DNA of 64,000 nucleotides, from the NCBI RefSeq assembly GCF_022829725.1, contig NZ_JAKSYG010000212.1:1-64000 (forward strand), given 5' to 3'. How positions within the stretch are numbered: position 1 is the first letter of the stretch; each line of letters starts with the position of its first letter. Positions 15,606-24,826 of the stretch are shown piece after piece. Origin of the DNA: Methylobacterium sp. E-005 (GTDB lineage Bacteria; Pseudomonadota; Alphaproteobacteria; Rhizobiales; Beijerinckiaceae). Position numbers and translations under genes: made by a program. The notes beneath the pieces are model-generated. The model worked only from the letters and a program-made list of their open reading frames with translations. It was not told where the DNA came from and did not search any database.

Positions 15606-17327
15606 TCAGGGGTCGATCAGGCAGAACCGATCGACATCGACCAGGCCGCGGTCGGTGATCTTGAGATGGGGAATGACCGGCAGCGGCAGAAACGCCACCT
15701 GCAGGAATGGCTCGGGCAGGACCACGCCCAGCCCCCGCGCCGCGGACCGCAGGGCGACGAGATCCCGTCGAATCGTGTCGAACGGGCGCTGGCTCATGAG
15801 GCCGGCGAGCGGCAAGCTGATCTCGGCGAGAACGCGTCCGCCCTCGACGACGACGAAGCCGCCTTCGATTTCGCCCAACCGGTTCACCGCCACCGCCATA
15901 TCGGCCTCGTCGACGCCGACCACCGTGATGTTGTGGCTGTCGTGGCCGACCGAGGAGGCGATGGCGCCGCGCTGCAGTCCGAACCCCTTCACGAAGGCGA
16001 CGCCGATCCCGCGATCACCCGGGGGCGTGCGTCCGTGGCGTTCCACCACCGCAACCTTGATGACATCCTGGGCAGGATCGACCTGCCGCTCGCCACCGGC
16101 ATAGGGCAGCGACAGGTCGTGGCGCAGGGTGATGATCTTGCCCGGGACGACGCCGATCACCGGTGTCGAGGGTCCGGAGCCGGGCGCTGCGAAATCCGCG
16201 GCTGTCACCCGCCGCGCCCGGATGCTGTTGCGGCCGATCGGTGTGACGGGCGGGCGGGCGGCGAACAGGGCCTCCTCCACCGGCCGGCCGGCCGTGAAGA
16301 CGTGTGAGACCGCGCAGGTCGCGAGATCATCGATCACCACGAGGTCGGCCCGCTGGCCCGGCGCCACGAGGCCCCGGTCGTGCAGGCCGAAGGCGCGGGC
16401 GGCCGACCACGACGCGGCCCGGTAGGCCGCCAGCGGCGGCGCGCCGAGCGCGATGGCGGTGCGGATGACGAAGTCGAGATGCCCCTCCTCGGCGATATCG
16501 AGGGGGTTTCGATCGTCGGTGCAGAAGGCCAGAAACGGCGCGGTCCGCTCGGTCAGGATCGGCGCCAGGGCGTGCAGATCCTTGCAGACCGAGCCCTCCC
16601 GGATCAGCACGGTCATACCCTTCGAGAGTTTTTCGAGCGCCTCCTCGGGCGTCGTCGCCTCATGCTCCGTGCGGATGCCGGCGGCGATGTAGCCATTGAG
16701 CTCCGCGCCTCGCAGCAGCGGGGCGTGGCCGTCGATGGGCCGGCCCTGGAAGGCGGCGAGCTTTTCCAGCACCGCGGGATCGCTGGCGAGCACCCCGGGG
16801 AAATTCATGAACTCGGCGAGCCCGATCACCTTGGGATGGGCGGCAAACGGCAGAAGATCGGCCGCATCGATCCGGGCGCCCGAGGTCTCCAGATGGTCGG
16901 TCGCCGGGACGCAGGAGGAGAGCTGCACCCGCAGATCCATCGCCAGCGTCTCGGACGAAGCCAAAAACCACGTGAAGGCATCGACGCCGAGGACGTTGGC
17001 CATCTCGTGCGGATCGCAAATCCCCGTGGTCACCCCGTGGGGCAGCACGCAGCGCTCGAATTCCTGCGGCGGCATCAACGACGATTCCACATGGAAATGG
17101 GTGTCGATGAAGCCCGGCACCGCGATCTTGCCGGCAATGTCGATCTCGCGCCGCCCGCGATAGGTCCCGAAGGTACCGACGATCCGGTCACCGCAAATGG
17201 CGATATCGGACGCAACGAGATCCCCGGTCACGAGATCGAAGAAACGCCCGCCCTTGAGGACGAGATCGGCCTCGGTGCGACCGATCCCCTGATCGATGAC
17301 CCGCCGCAGGAAATCCACCTGTCGCAT
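15606..17327 (-). CDS. ade: Adenine deaminase
   Basis: 573-residue metal-dependent amidohydrolase converting adenine to hypoxanthine and ammonia (purine salvage). The family motifs are in place: GKIAVPGFIDTHFHVESSLM, GVTTGICDPHEMANVLG, FMNFPGVLASDP, GIRTEHEATTPEEALEKLSK, IREGSVCKDL and LAFCTDDRNPLDIAEEGHLD, then the C-terminal domain with GVAFVKGFGLQRGAIASSVG and HDSHNITVVG. Full length for the family (about 570-600). ATG 17327 gives the usual start; the in-frame extension to 17432 looks non-coding. It is divergent from ilvD with about 130 bases between. Confidence 0.95.
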   Translation of the reverse strand: MRQVDFLRRVIDQGIGRTEADLVLKGGRFFDLVTGDLVASDIAICGDRIVGTFGTYRGRREIDIAGKIAVPGFIDTHFHVESSLMPPQEFERCVLPHGVTTGICDPHEMANVLGVDAFTWFLASSETLAMDLRVQLSSCVPATDHLETSGARIDAADLLPFAAHPKVIGLAEFMNFPGVLASDPAVLEKLAAFQGRPIDGHAPLLRGAELNGYIAAGIRTEHEATTPEEALEKLSKGMTVLIREGSVCKDLHALAPILTERTAPFLAFCTDDRNPLDIAEEGHLDFVIRTAIALGAPPLAAYRAASWSAARAFGLHDRGLVAPGQRADLVVIDDLATCAVSHVFTAGRPVEEALFAARPPVTPIGRNSIRARRVTAADFAAPGSGPSTPVIGVVPGKIITLRHDLSLPYAGGERQVDPAQDVIKVAVVERHGRTPPGDRGIGVAFVKGFGLQRGAIASSVGHDSHNITVVGVDEADMAVAVNRLGEIEGGFVVVEGGRVLAEISLPLAGLMSQRPFDTIRRDLVALRSAARGLGVVLPEPFLQVAFLPLPVIPHLKITDRGLVDVDRFCLIDP

Positions 17328-17455
17328 CGCGTAATGTCGCCTCCGCCCCGCTATCCGCCAGGAGCATGCCACGGATGCGAGGCCTTCGGCGACGCTTGCA
17401 GGCGGGCCGGTAGGGGCGCAGAAGCCCGGCACCTGCGCAACAGTCGAACCTGCCG

Positions 17456-19285
17456 ATGCCCGCCTATCGTTCCCGCACCACGACCCACGGCCGCAACATG
17501 GCCGGCGCCCGCGGCCTCTGGCGCGCGACCGGAATGAAGGACGCCGATTTCGGCAAGCCGATCATCGCGGTGGTGAATTCGTTCACGCAGTTCGTGCCGG
17601 GCCACGTTCACCTCAAGGATCTGGGCCAGCTCGTCGCCCGCGAGATCGAGGCGGCGGGCGGCGTCGCCAAGGAATTCAACACGATCGCGGTCGATGACGG
17701 CATCGCCATGGGTCATGACGGGATGCTCTACTCGCTCCCGTCCCGCGAACTGATCGCCGACTCGGTCGAGTACATGGTCAACGCGCATTGCGCGGACGCG
17801 ATGGTGTGCATCTCGAACTGCGACAAGATCACCCCCGGCATGCTGATGGCGACGCTCCGCCTCAACATCCCGACCGTGTTCGTCTCGGGCGGCCCAATGG
17901 AGGCCGGCAAGGTCCAGCTGCCGGGCATCGCCAGGAAGGTCGATCTCGTCGACGCGATGATCGCGGCCGCCGACGACCGGATCTCCGACGAGGACGTGGC
18001 GGTGATCGAGCGCTCGGCCTGCCCGACCTGCGGCTCGTGCTCGGGCATGTTCACGGCGAACTCGATGAACTGCCTCACCGAGGCGCTGGGGCTGGCGCTT
18101 CCTGGCAATGGATCGGTGCTCGCCACCCACGCCGACCGCAAGCGCCTGTTCGTGGAGGCCGGCCACCTGATCGTCGATCTCGCCCGCCGGCACTACGAGC
18201 AGGACGACGGGGGCGTGCTGCCGCGCGCGGTGGCGAGCTTCAAGGCGTTCGAGAACGCCATGACCCTCGACATCGCCATGGGCGGCTCGACCAACACGGT
18301 GCTGCACCTGCTGGCCGCTGCCCATGAGGGCGAGGTGCCCTTCACCATGGCGGATATCGACCGCCTGTCCCGGCGGGTGCCGGTGTTGTGCAAGGTCGCC
18401 CCGGCGGTGGCCAACGTCCATATGGAGGACGTGCACCGGGCGGGCGGCATCATGGCCATCCTGGGCGAACTCGACCGTGCCGGCCTGATCGATACAAGTG
18501 TCGGCAACGTCTCGGCCGGGACGCTCGGCGGGGCGCTCGCGCGCTGGGATGTGCGCGGCGAACCGGCCACCTCGGTCCAGAGCTTCTACCGGGCGGCCCC
18601 GGGCGGCGTGCCGACCCAGGTGGCGTTCAGTCAGGAATCGCGCTTCGACGAACTCGATCTCGACCGGGAAGGCGGCGTGATCCGCGACGCCGCCCATGCC
18701 TATTCGCAGGATGGCGGCCTCGCTGTGCTCTACGGCAATCTCGCCGAGCAGGGCTGCATCGTGAAGACCGCGGGCGTCGATGCCTCGATCCTGACGTTCA
18801 CCGGGACGGCCCGGGTGTTCGAGAGCCAGGACGCCGCGGTGGATAGCATCCTCAACGGCAAGGTGACGGCCGGCGAGGTGGTGCTGATCCGCTACGAGGG
18901 CCCGCGCGGCGGCCCCGGCATGCAGGAGATGCTGTACCCGACAAGCTACCTGAAATCGAAGGGTCTGGGTAAGGCCTGCGCCCTCGTGACGGACGGGCGA
19001 TTCTCCGGCGGGTCCTCGGGACTCTCGATCGGTCACGTCTCCCCGGAGGCGGCCGAGGGTGGTCTGATCGGCCTCGTGCGCGACGGCGACACCATCGCGA
19101 TCGACATCCCGGCCCGCAGCATCTCCCTCCAGGTCGATGCGGGCGAACTCGACCGGCGGCGCGCCGAGCAGGCGGCGGCGGGCTGGCTGCCGGCGAAGCC
19201 CCGCAAGCGCAAGGTCAGCGCGGCCCTGCGCGCCTACGCGATGCTGACGACCAGCGCCGCGCACGGCGCCGTACGCCGGGTCTGA
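17456..19285 (+). CDS. ilvD: Dihydroxy-acid dehydratase
   Basis: 609-residue Fe-S enzyme of branched-chain amino acid synthesis (2,3-dihydroxy-isovalerate to 2-ketoisovalerate, and the isoleucine equivalent). Starts MPAYRSRTTTHGRNMAGARG. The cluster/active-site motifs are CISNCDKITPGMLMA (C122, K124) and ACPTCGSCSGMFTANSMNCL (C195 region), and LVTDGRFSGGSSGLSIGHVS near the C-terminus. Length matches the E. coli-type [4Fe-4S] enzyme (616 aa). It stands alone; its stop abuts the stop of the convergent SGNH gene with no gap. Confidence 0.97.
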   Translation: MPAYRSRTTTHGRNMAGARGLWRATGMKDADFGKPIIAVVNSFTQFVPGHVHLKDLGQLVAREIEAAGGVAKEFNTIAVDDGIAMGHDGMLYSLPSRELIADSVEYMVNAHCADAMVCISNCDKITPGMLMATLRLNIPTVFVSGGPMEAGKVQLPGIARKVDLVDAMIAAADDRISDEDVAVIERSACPTCGSCSGMFTANSMNCLTEALGLALPGNGSVLATHADRKRLFVEAGHLIVDLARRHYEQDDGGVLPRAVASFKAFENAMTLDIAMGGSTNTVLHLLAAAHEGEVPFTMADIDRLSRRVPVLCKVAPAVANVHMEDVHRAGGIMAILGELDRAGLIDTSVGNVSAGTLGGALARWDVRGEPATSVQSFYRAAPGGVPTQVAFSQESRFDELDLDREGGVIRDAAHAYSQDGGLAVLYGNLAEQGCIVKTAGVDASILTFTGTARVFESQDAAVDSILNGKVTAGEVVLIRYEGPRGGPGMQEMLYPTSYLKSKGLGKACALVTDGRFSGGSSGLSIGHVSPEAAEGGLIGLVRDGDTIAIDIPARSISLQVDAGELDRRRAEQAAAGWLPAKPRKRKVSAALRAYAMLTTSAAHGAVRRV

Positions 19286-19921
19286 TCAGCGGGCGACGGG
19301 TAGCAACGCCGCGATGCGCTGCCGCAGGGATCTGCGCGCCGGTGCGGTCGCGGCGGCCGTGCCGGACGGAAGGCGACCGAGGGCGGTGAGCATCAGCGGC
19401 TCGATCGCCGCGTAGCCGGCCTTGCTGAGGTGGAGCCCGTCGGTGCCGTAGGACCGGCGCAGGCCGCCCGATCCGTCGGTCAACACGGAATGGTAGTCGA
19501 TGTAGGTCGCCCCATGCGCGTGCGCATTGTCGCGCAGCCACCCGTTGACCGCCGCGATCATCGCGGGGGCGTCCTTCACCTCCGGGTTCCAGGGGATCCG
19601 GGCGGCCGGCATGATCGAGCCGACCCAGGCCTTCACGCCCATCGCCTGGGCCTCGTCGAGCATGCTGGCGAGGATCCGGGTGATCTCTTCGGCCGGGACG
19701 AAGAACCCTTCGTTGCGACCGATGTCGTTGACCCCGCACAGGAGGTGGACGCCCCCGGCCCCTGTCTCCTCGAGATCGCGGCGGAATCGCATGGTGATCC
19801 AGCGCGCTGTCTGGCCCGATCCCCCGCGGGGAATGAGATCGTGGGCGGCAAACGTGGCGGCGCGGTGATTGCCCCACTGCTCGGTGATCGAGTCACCGAT
19901 GAAAACGATCGGTCGCACCAT
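19286..19921 (-). CDS. SGNH/GDSL hydrolase
   Basis: 211-residue lipase/acylhydrolase of the SGNH type. Block I VFIGDSITEQWG carries the nucleophile Ser, block III HLLCGVNDIGRN the Asn, and block V YGTDGLHLSKAGY the Asp-x2-His pair. No signal peptide is seen. The sequence SIMPAARIPWNPEVKDAPAM is typical of GDSL-type enzymes on sugar or lipid esters. It lies three bases downstream of another SGNH gene and a GDP-fucose synthase gene on the same strand, which suggests (de)acetylation of a polysaccharide, by context only. Confidence 0.88.
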   Translation of the reverse strand: MVRPIVFIGDSITEQWGNHRAATFAAHDLIPRGGSGQTARWITMRFRRDLEETGAGGVHLLCGVNDIGRNEGFFVPAEEITRILASMLDEAQAMGVKAWVGSIMPAARIPWNPEVKDAPAMIAAVNGWLRDNAHAHGATYIDYHSVLTDGSGGLRRSYGTDGLHLSKAGYAAIEPLMLTALGRLPSGTAAATAPARRSLRQRIAALLPVAR

Positions 19922-19924
19922 GGC

Positions 19925-20962
19925 TCAGGACGATGCCTCGGTCCGTGCATCGAGAATCGTGGCGACCTCCGCCTGTAGCCTGTCCGCCATCATCTGCCGG
20001 CCCTCGGAGGTGACATGCACGATATCGGTGAACAGGAGACGGTTCTCACCCTCGAACAGCCGGCTGAAGTCCCGTGCCGCGAAGGGCGCAGCCGCGTCGT
20101 GGCCAGTGTCGAGCCGGCTGAGGACGCCCTCGAAGCGCTCGTATTGCCGATCCAGATACGCCAAGAACAACCCTGATGCGGCGGATACCTCTTCGGCGAC
20201 GCGCTCAGTCTTTCGGACGACGGTTGGCTGAAGATAGAAGCGGATCGGCGCGCCGATGCCAGGTGCCAGCCGGGCGAGGCGCTTCAACGCCAGCTCGAAC
20301 TGGCGGACCACCTCCCATTCCCAGATGTCCGACTGCCAGTTCGTCAAGGCACGCAGATTCTCGAGCCGCGCAAAGATCCGCTCCTGCAGGATCTCATAGG
20401 ACAGCGGCTCGGTTTCGGCCTCGGACCGGCCCTGGTCGAAGACGACATCATGGAGGCATTCGCTGGCGAAGTGATTGAAGGGGTAGCCCGCCCGCGGATC
20501 GAAACTCCAGGGCTGGAAGATATCGGTCCCGCCGCCGACGATCAGGATCACGTCCGGCTGAAGATCCATCAGCCGCGTCGTGATCAGGGCGATCATCTGG
20601 TTGAGGCAAGCTGAGATCGCGCCGAAATTGTAGACCCGCGCCCCATCGCCGAGGACCCGCTTCAGCCCGGTTTCCAACCGTCCCGGCACCGTATCGGCGA
20701 AGACCTGCCCGTCGAGGAGCGTGCTGTCGCCCACGAGGAAGACCCGCAGCGTCTCGGAGGGCGGCCGCGCGTCCGCGTGCGTCGTGTTGAAATAGCCGAG
20801 GCCATCGTAGCGCCAGCCTTTGTCGGGCGGGCATGCCAGCGGCTTGCCGGCGAACTGGACGTAGGGTGTCGGGAAACGCGTATTGGTGTCGAAGCTCTGG
20901 AAAAGCTTCACGAATTTCTGCCGCTGAGCGTACGCGTCGGCGTCAGAAGGCCGTTGGGCCAT
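19925..20962 (-). CDS. SGNH-hydrolase-like protein (AlgJ/AlgX-like layout)
   Basis: 345-residue protein with an SGNH fold: RVFLVGDSTLLDGQVFADTV (block I), NFGAISACLNQMIALITTRL, VILIVGGGTDIFQPWSFDPR (block III) and a C-terminal FTDIVHVTSEGRQMMADRLQ (block V, Asp/His). Residue order recalls enzymes acetylating or processing polysaccharides. Start ATG 20962 is fixed by AAGGAGAG just upstream; no signal peptide or TM segment. It lies between a GDP-fucose synthase gene (46 bases) and another SGNH gene (3 bases), probably one operon. Confidence 0.78.
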   Translation of the reverse strand: MAQRPSDADAYAQRQKFVKLFQSFDTNTRFPTPYVQFAGKPLACPPDKGWRYDGLGYFNTTHADARPPSETLRVFLVGDSTLLDGQVFADTVPGRLETGLKRVLGDGARVYNFGAISACLNQMIALITTRLMDLQPDVILIVGGGTDIFQPWSFDPRAGYPFNHFASECLHDVVFDQGRSEAETEPLSYEILQERIFARLENLRALTNWQSDIWEWEVVRQFELALKRLARLAPGIGAPIRFYLQPTVVRKTERVAEEVSAASGLFLAYLDRQYERFEGVLSRLDTGHDAAAPFAARDFSRLFEGENRLLFTDIVHVTSEGRQMMADRLQAEVATILDARTEASS

Positions 20963-21008
20963 GAACTCTCTCCTTCGGCAAATCGATCGATGTCGCCGCA
21001 GCGCCTGA

Positions 21009-21980
21009 CTAGCGACGCAGGTCATCCTGATGGTTCAGGAACCAGCCGTAGGTCTGTCGCAGCCCGTCCTCCAGGGCGATCTCCGGTTGCCAGCCCATGG
21101 ATGTGAGCCGCGACACGTCCATGAGCTTGCGCGGCGTGCCGTCCGGCTTGGTCGCGTCGAAGTCCAGGCGGCCCTCGAAACCGATCACCCGGGCCAGCGC
21201 CTCGGCAAGCTCGCGGATCGTGCAATCCTGCCCCGTCCCGACATTGATGTGCGACAGGTCCGGCCGCGTATTGGCCGCGTAGACCGTATCGTCCAGCTCC
21301 ATCACGAACACGCTCGCACGGGCCATGTCGTCCACGTGCAGGAATTCGCGCATCGCCCGGCCCGTGCCCCAGACCGTGACGCTCGCGTGGCCCATCGCCT
21401 TGGCCTCATGCAGCCGGCGCATCAGCGCCGGCAGGACGTGAGAGTTCTCGGGGTGGAAATTGTCGTTGGGCCCGTACAGGTTGGTCGGCATCACGCTGCG
21501 GTAGCGCCGCCCGTACTGGCGGTTGTAGCTCTCGCACATCTTGATGCCGGCGATCTTCGCGATGGCATAGGGCTCGTTCGTCGGCTCCAGCACGCCGGTG
21601 AGCAGCGCATCCTCGCGCATCGGCTGGTCTGCGAGCTTCGGATAGATGCACGAGGAGCCCAGGAACAGCAGCCGATCGACACCCGTCAGATGAGCGGCCT
21701 GGATGACATTCGCCTGGATGACGAGATTGTCGTGAATGAAATCTGCCGGGAAGGTGTTGTTCGCATGGATGCCACCAACCTTGGCGGCGGCGAGGTAGAC
21801 CTGATTGATCCGGTTGTCGGCGAAGAATTGCCGGACCGCGGCCTGATCGAGCAGATCGAGGGTCTGCCGCTCGGCTGTCAGGATCCGCGCGTCGTCCCGC
21901 TCTTGCAGCCGCCGCACAATGGCCGAGCCCACCATGCCCCGATGGCCCGCCACGAAGACCGTTTGACCGCGATCGTCCAT
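21009..21980 (-). CDS. fcl: GDP-L-fucose synthase
   Basis: 323-residue extended SDR that epimerises and reduces GDP-4-keto-6-deoxy-mannose to GDP-L-fucose. Seen: VFVAGHRGMVGSAIVRRLQE (NADP-binding), LAAAKVGGIHANNTFPADFI, LFLGSSCIYPKLADQPMRED, the catalytic NEPYAIAKIAGIKMC (Tyr-x3-Lys) and NLYGPNDNFHPENSHVLPAL. ATG 21980 is used; a TTG at 21998 would add six residues. The preceding step enzyme (GDP-mannose 4,6-dehydratase) is not adjacent. The group with two SGNH hydrolases suggests a fucosylated, acylated surface glycan. Confidence 0.95.
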   Translation of the reverse strand: MDDRGQTVFVAGHRGMVGSAIVRRLQERDDARILTAERQTLDLLDQAAVRQFFADNRINQVYLAAAKVGGIHANNTFPADFIHDNLVIQANVIQAAHLTGVDRLLFLGSSCIYPKLADQPMREDALLTGVLEPTNEPYAIAKIAGIKMCESYNRQYGRRYRSVMPTNLYGPNDNFHPENSHVLPALMRRLHEAKAMGHASVTVWGTGRAMREFLHVDDMARASVFVMELDDTVYAANTRPDLSHINVGTGQDCTIRELAEALARVIGFEGRLDFDATKPDGTPRKLMDVSRLTSMGWQPEIALEDGLRQTYGWFLNHQDDLRR

Positions 21981-22203
21981 TACACGTCCCGTTTCCAATC
22001 CGAGCGTCCGTTCGTCAGGGCCCTATAGCGCCGTTCGCCCGGAGAATCGCGGCGCATGCAGGAATTCTCTGCGACACCTGGGGTGGTGCCATCGGGCGGC
22101 GGACACGACGCGAATCCCCGGCACGCGACGCAAGCGCCACCGCGCCAGGTGCGATGTTATCGCGGCGGGGTACCGCATGGCGACGTCAGTCGACGATTGA
22201 CCC

Positions 22204-22231
22204 TTGCGCGCCGTCGAAACGCCGCGATAGT
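22204..22231 (+). promoter_or_regulatory. Possible crtI promoter
   Basis: TTGCGC at 22204-22209 and GATAGT at 22226-22231, 16 bases apart, are a plausible weak sigma70-type pair. The -10 box overlaps the left arm of the PpsR-like operator. Transcription would start near 22238-22241, i.e. almost at the annotated crtI ATG. Confidence 0.35.
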
Positions 22232-22250
22232 GTCAAGTCATGCTGACACT
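22229..22250. promoter_or_regulatory. PpsR/CrtJ-type operator at crtI
   Basis: Perfect 7 bp inverted repeat AGTGTCA (22229-22235) and TGACACT (22244-22250) with an 8 base spacer; it contains TGT-N12-ACA at 22231-22248, the known consensus of the oxygen/light repressor PpsR (CrtJ). The spacer contains the ATG 22240 that opens the crtI frame. Matching operators occur at crtD/crtE and bchC in this window. Confidence 0.85.
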
Positions 22251-23763
22251 TGCGGTCGATCAGAACGTAGGACAGGAGCGTGATCGGCGACCGCATGCGG
22301 TGGTCATCGGCTCAGGCTTCGGTGGGCTCGCCGCCGCCGTCCGGCTCGGCGCCCGCGGATACCGCGTTACGGTTCTGGAGCGTCTGGAACAGGCCGGAGG
22401 CCGCGCGCGGGTTCACCGGCAGGACGGCTTCACCTTCGATGCCGGACCAACCATCGTCACGGCGCCCCAATTGTTCGAGGAACTCTGGGCGCTGGCGGGC
22501 CGCCGACTTTCGGACGACGTGACGCTCGTCCCGATGGATCCGTTCTACCGGATCCGTTTCGCCGATGGTTCGTCGTTCGCCTATAGCGGCGATCCGGATC
22601 GGATGCGCGAAGAGGTCGCCCGGTTCGCGCCGCAGGATATCGCCGGCTATGAGCGCTTCATGGCCCATAGCCGGGCCGTCTGCGAGATCGGGTTCGAGCA
22701 GCTCGGGCATGTCCCGTTCGGACGGATCGGCGCGATGCTGAAGATTGCCCCGGATCTGATGCGCCTGTCCGGCCACCGCTCGGTCCACGAGGTGGTGGCA
22801 CGCTTCATCCGCGACGAGCGGTTGCGTACGGTGTTCAGCTTCCACCCGCTGCTGATCGGCGGAAATCCCTTCCGGGCCAGCGCGATCTATTGCCTGATCG
22901 CGGATCTCGAGCGCCGCTGGGGCGTCCACTTCGCCATGGGCGGCACCGGACACTTGGTCGATGGCCTCGTGCGCCTGATCCGCAGCCAGCGCGGACGGGT
23001 GCGGCTCGGCGCTGAGGTCGCCCGCATCCGGGTCGAAGGCAAAGCGGCGACCGGAGTGGAACTCCGCGGCGGCGAGATGATCGCGGCGGATCTGGTGGTC
23101 TCGAACGCCGATTCAGCGGTCACCCATGCGCGCCTGCTGCCGGAGGCACAGCGCTGGAGTCCGTGGCGCTACCGTCGCGCCCGCTCCTCCATGGGTCTGT
23201 TCGTCTGGTATTTCGGAACGAAGCGCCGCTATCCCGAGGTGGATCATCACACGATCCTGCTCGGGCCGCGCTATCGCGGGCTCCTGGCCGACATCTTCGA
23301 TCGCAAGGTGCTGGCCGACGATGCAAGCCTTTACCTGCACCGTCCCACCGCGACCGATCCGAGCCTCGCGCCGCCGGGATGCGATGCCTTCTATGTCTTG
23401 GCACCGGTGCCGAATCTGGCTGGCGGCCAGGATTGGCGGGCGCTGGCGGAGCCATACCGGCGCCGCATCGCCCGCATTCTGGAGACGAGCGTGCTCCCGG
23501 GCCTTTCCGAGTCGATCGTCACGTCCCGCGTGACGACGCCCCAGGATTTCCAGGACGACTTCCTGAGCTATCGTGGCTCGGGCTTCGGGCTTGAGCCCGT
23601 GCTGACCCAGTCCGCGTGGTTCCGGCCGCATAACCGCTCGAGCGACGTGCGCAACCTCTACTTGGTCGGCGCCGGTACGCATCCGGGCGCCGGCCTACCC
23701 GGCGTGCTCTCCTCCGCCCGCGTCCTCGACAGCGTGGTTCCCGATGCCCGTGTTACCGCCTGA
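22240..23763 (+). CDS. crtI: Phytoene desaturase
   Basis: 507-residue FAD enzyme that desaturates phytoene to neurosporene/lycopene at the membrane. The dinucleotide motif HAVVIGSGFGGLAAAVRLGA, the family block FHPLLIGGNPFRASAIYCLI and the C-terminal NLYLVGAGTHPGAGLPGVLS identify CrtI rather than CrtD. ATG 22240 lies inside the operator palindrome and near the predicted transcription start, so translation may be leaderless; the only other in-frame candidate near the Rossmann motif is GTG 22300, without a well-spaced ribosome site. The 3' end overlaps crtB by 20 bases. Regulation by PpsR is inferred from the palindrome. Confidence 0.95.
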   Translation: MLTLAVDQNVGQERDRRPHAVVIGSGFGGLAAAVRLGARGYRVTVLERLEQAGGRARVHRQDGFTFDAGPTIVTAPQLFEELWALAGRRLSDDVTLVPMDPFYRIRFADGSSFAYSGDPDRMREEVARFAPQDIAGYERFMAHSRAVCEIGFEQLGHVPFGRIGAMLKIAPDLMRLSGHRSVHEVVARFIRDERLRTVFSFHPLLIGGNPFRASAIYCLIADLERRWGVHFAMGGTGHLVDGLVRLIRSQRGRVRLGAEVARIRVEGKAATGVELRGGEMIAADLVVSNADSAVTHARLLPEAQRWSPWRYRRARSSMGLFVWYFGTKRRYPEVDHHTILLGPRYRGLLADIFDRKVLADDASLYLHRPTATDPSLAPPGCDAFYVLAPVPNLAGGQDWRALAEPYRRRIARILETSVLPGLSESIVTSRVTTPQDFQDDFLSYRGSGFGLEPVLTQSAWFRPHNRSSDVRNLYLVGAGTHPGAGLPGVLSSARVLDSVVPDARVTA

Positions 23764-24814
23764 ATTCGCCGCCGCGGCGGACCGGACCGCCTGCCGGACC
23801 GCAATCCGGCGGGGATCGAAGAGCTTCTTCGCGGCCGGACAGATGCTGCCGGGGGAGGTCCGCGAAGCCGCCTACGGTCTCTACGCCTTCTGCCGCTATT
23901 CGGACGACTTGGTGGATGAGGCCGCCAACGCGGCGGCCCGCCACGCAGCGGTTGCCCGCCTCGAACATCGGATCGCCAGGGCCTATGCCGGCGAGCCCGC
24001 CGACACGCCCGCCGATCGCGCATTCTCGGAAATCGTAGCCGCGTTCGCGATACCGGAGGCTTTGCCGCAGGCACTCATCGAGGGCTTCGCGTGGGATGCC
24101 GAGGGGCGGCGATACGCCGACCTCGATTCGCTGCACGCCTATGCGGCCCGCGTTGCCGGCTCGGTCGGCGCCATGATGGCGCTGATCATGGGCGTCCGGA
24201 CGCCCGAGGCCCTGGCCCGGGCCTGCGATCTCGGCGCCGCGATGCAGCTCACCAACATCGCCCGCGACGTCGGCGAGGATGCTCGCATGGGCCGAATCTA
24301 TCTGCCGCTCGACTGGATGCTGGCGGCCGGGCTCGACCCCGACGCCTTCCTGGCTGATCCGCGGCCGAGCCCGGCCCTGGCCGACATCGTTGCCCGGCTG
24401 CTCGCCGAGGCGGACAGGCTCTACATCCAGGCCGAAGCCGGAATCGCTGCACTGCCGCAGCGCTGCCGGCCGGCCATCCGCGCCGCGGGGATGATCTACG
24501 GCGAGATCGGGCGGGTGATCGCAGCATCGGGACACGATCCGGTCTCGCGCCGGTCCCGCGTCGGCGGTGCGCGCAAGCTCGCCCTGATCGCCCGGGCAAC
24601 CCGCCCGCGCGCCACTGCCCCAGGCTCCGCCGCGCCCGCGCTGCCGCAGGCGCGGTTCCTGATCGAGGCGGTCACGCGCCATCCCGTCTCCCCCCTGTGC
24701 CAGCGGCCCGCCCTTCGGCCCTGGTGGGATGTGGCCGGACGTGTCGTCCACGTCCTCGACCTGATCGAGCGGATGCGAGAGCGGGAGGCCTTCGGTCGAT
24801 CCGCCCCGTCCTGA
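23744..24814 (+). CDS. crtB: Phytoene synthase
   Basis: 356-residue enzyme condensing two GGPP to 15-cis-phytoene. The two Asp-rich substrate motifs are YSDDLVDEA and NIARDVGEDARMGRIYLPLD, with GSVGAMMALIMGVRTPEALA between. Starts MPVLPPEFAAAADRTACRTA; the 20-base overlap with crtI shows translational coupling. An extended C-terminus (about residues 290-356) with Pro/Ala/Arg is a little longer than in Rhodobacter. It is followed by a tiny membrane-protein gene. Confidence 0.96.
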   Translation: MPVLPPEFAAAADRTACRTAIRRGSKSFFAAGQMLPGEVREAAYGLYAFCRYSDDLVDEAANAAARHAAVARLEHRIARAYAGEPADTPADRAFSEIVAAFAIPEALPQALIEGFAWDAEGRRYADLDSLHAYAARVAGSVGAMMALIMGVRTPEALARACDLGAAMQLTNIARDVGEDARMGRIYLPLDWMLAAGLDPDAFLADPRPSPALADIVARLLAEADRLYIQAEAGIAALPQRCRPAIRAAGMIYGEIGRVIAASGHDPVSRRSRVGGARKLALIARATRPRATAPGSAAPALPQARFLIEAVTRHPVSPLCQRPALRPWWDVAGRVVHVLDLIERMREREAFGRSAPS

Positions 24815-24826
24815 CGGGGCGCGGGA

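Noticed and set aside
17351..19264. A 637-codon open frame antisense to ilvD
   Set aside because: High-GC antisense open frame with atypical His/Arg/Asp composition; ilvD on the other strand has all family motifs.
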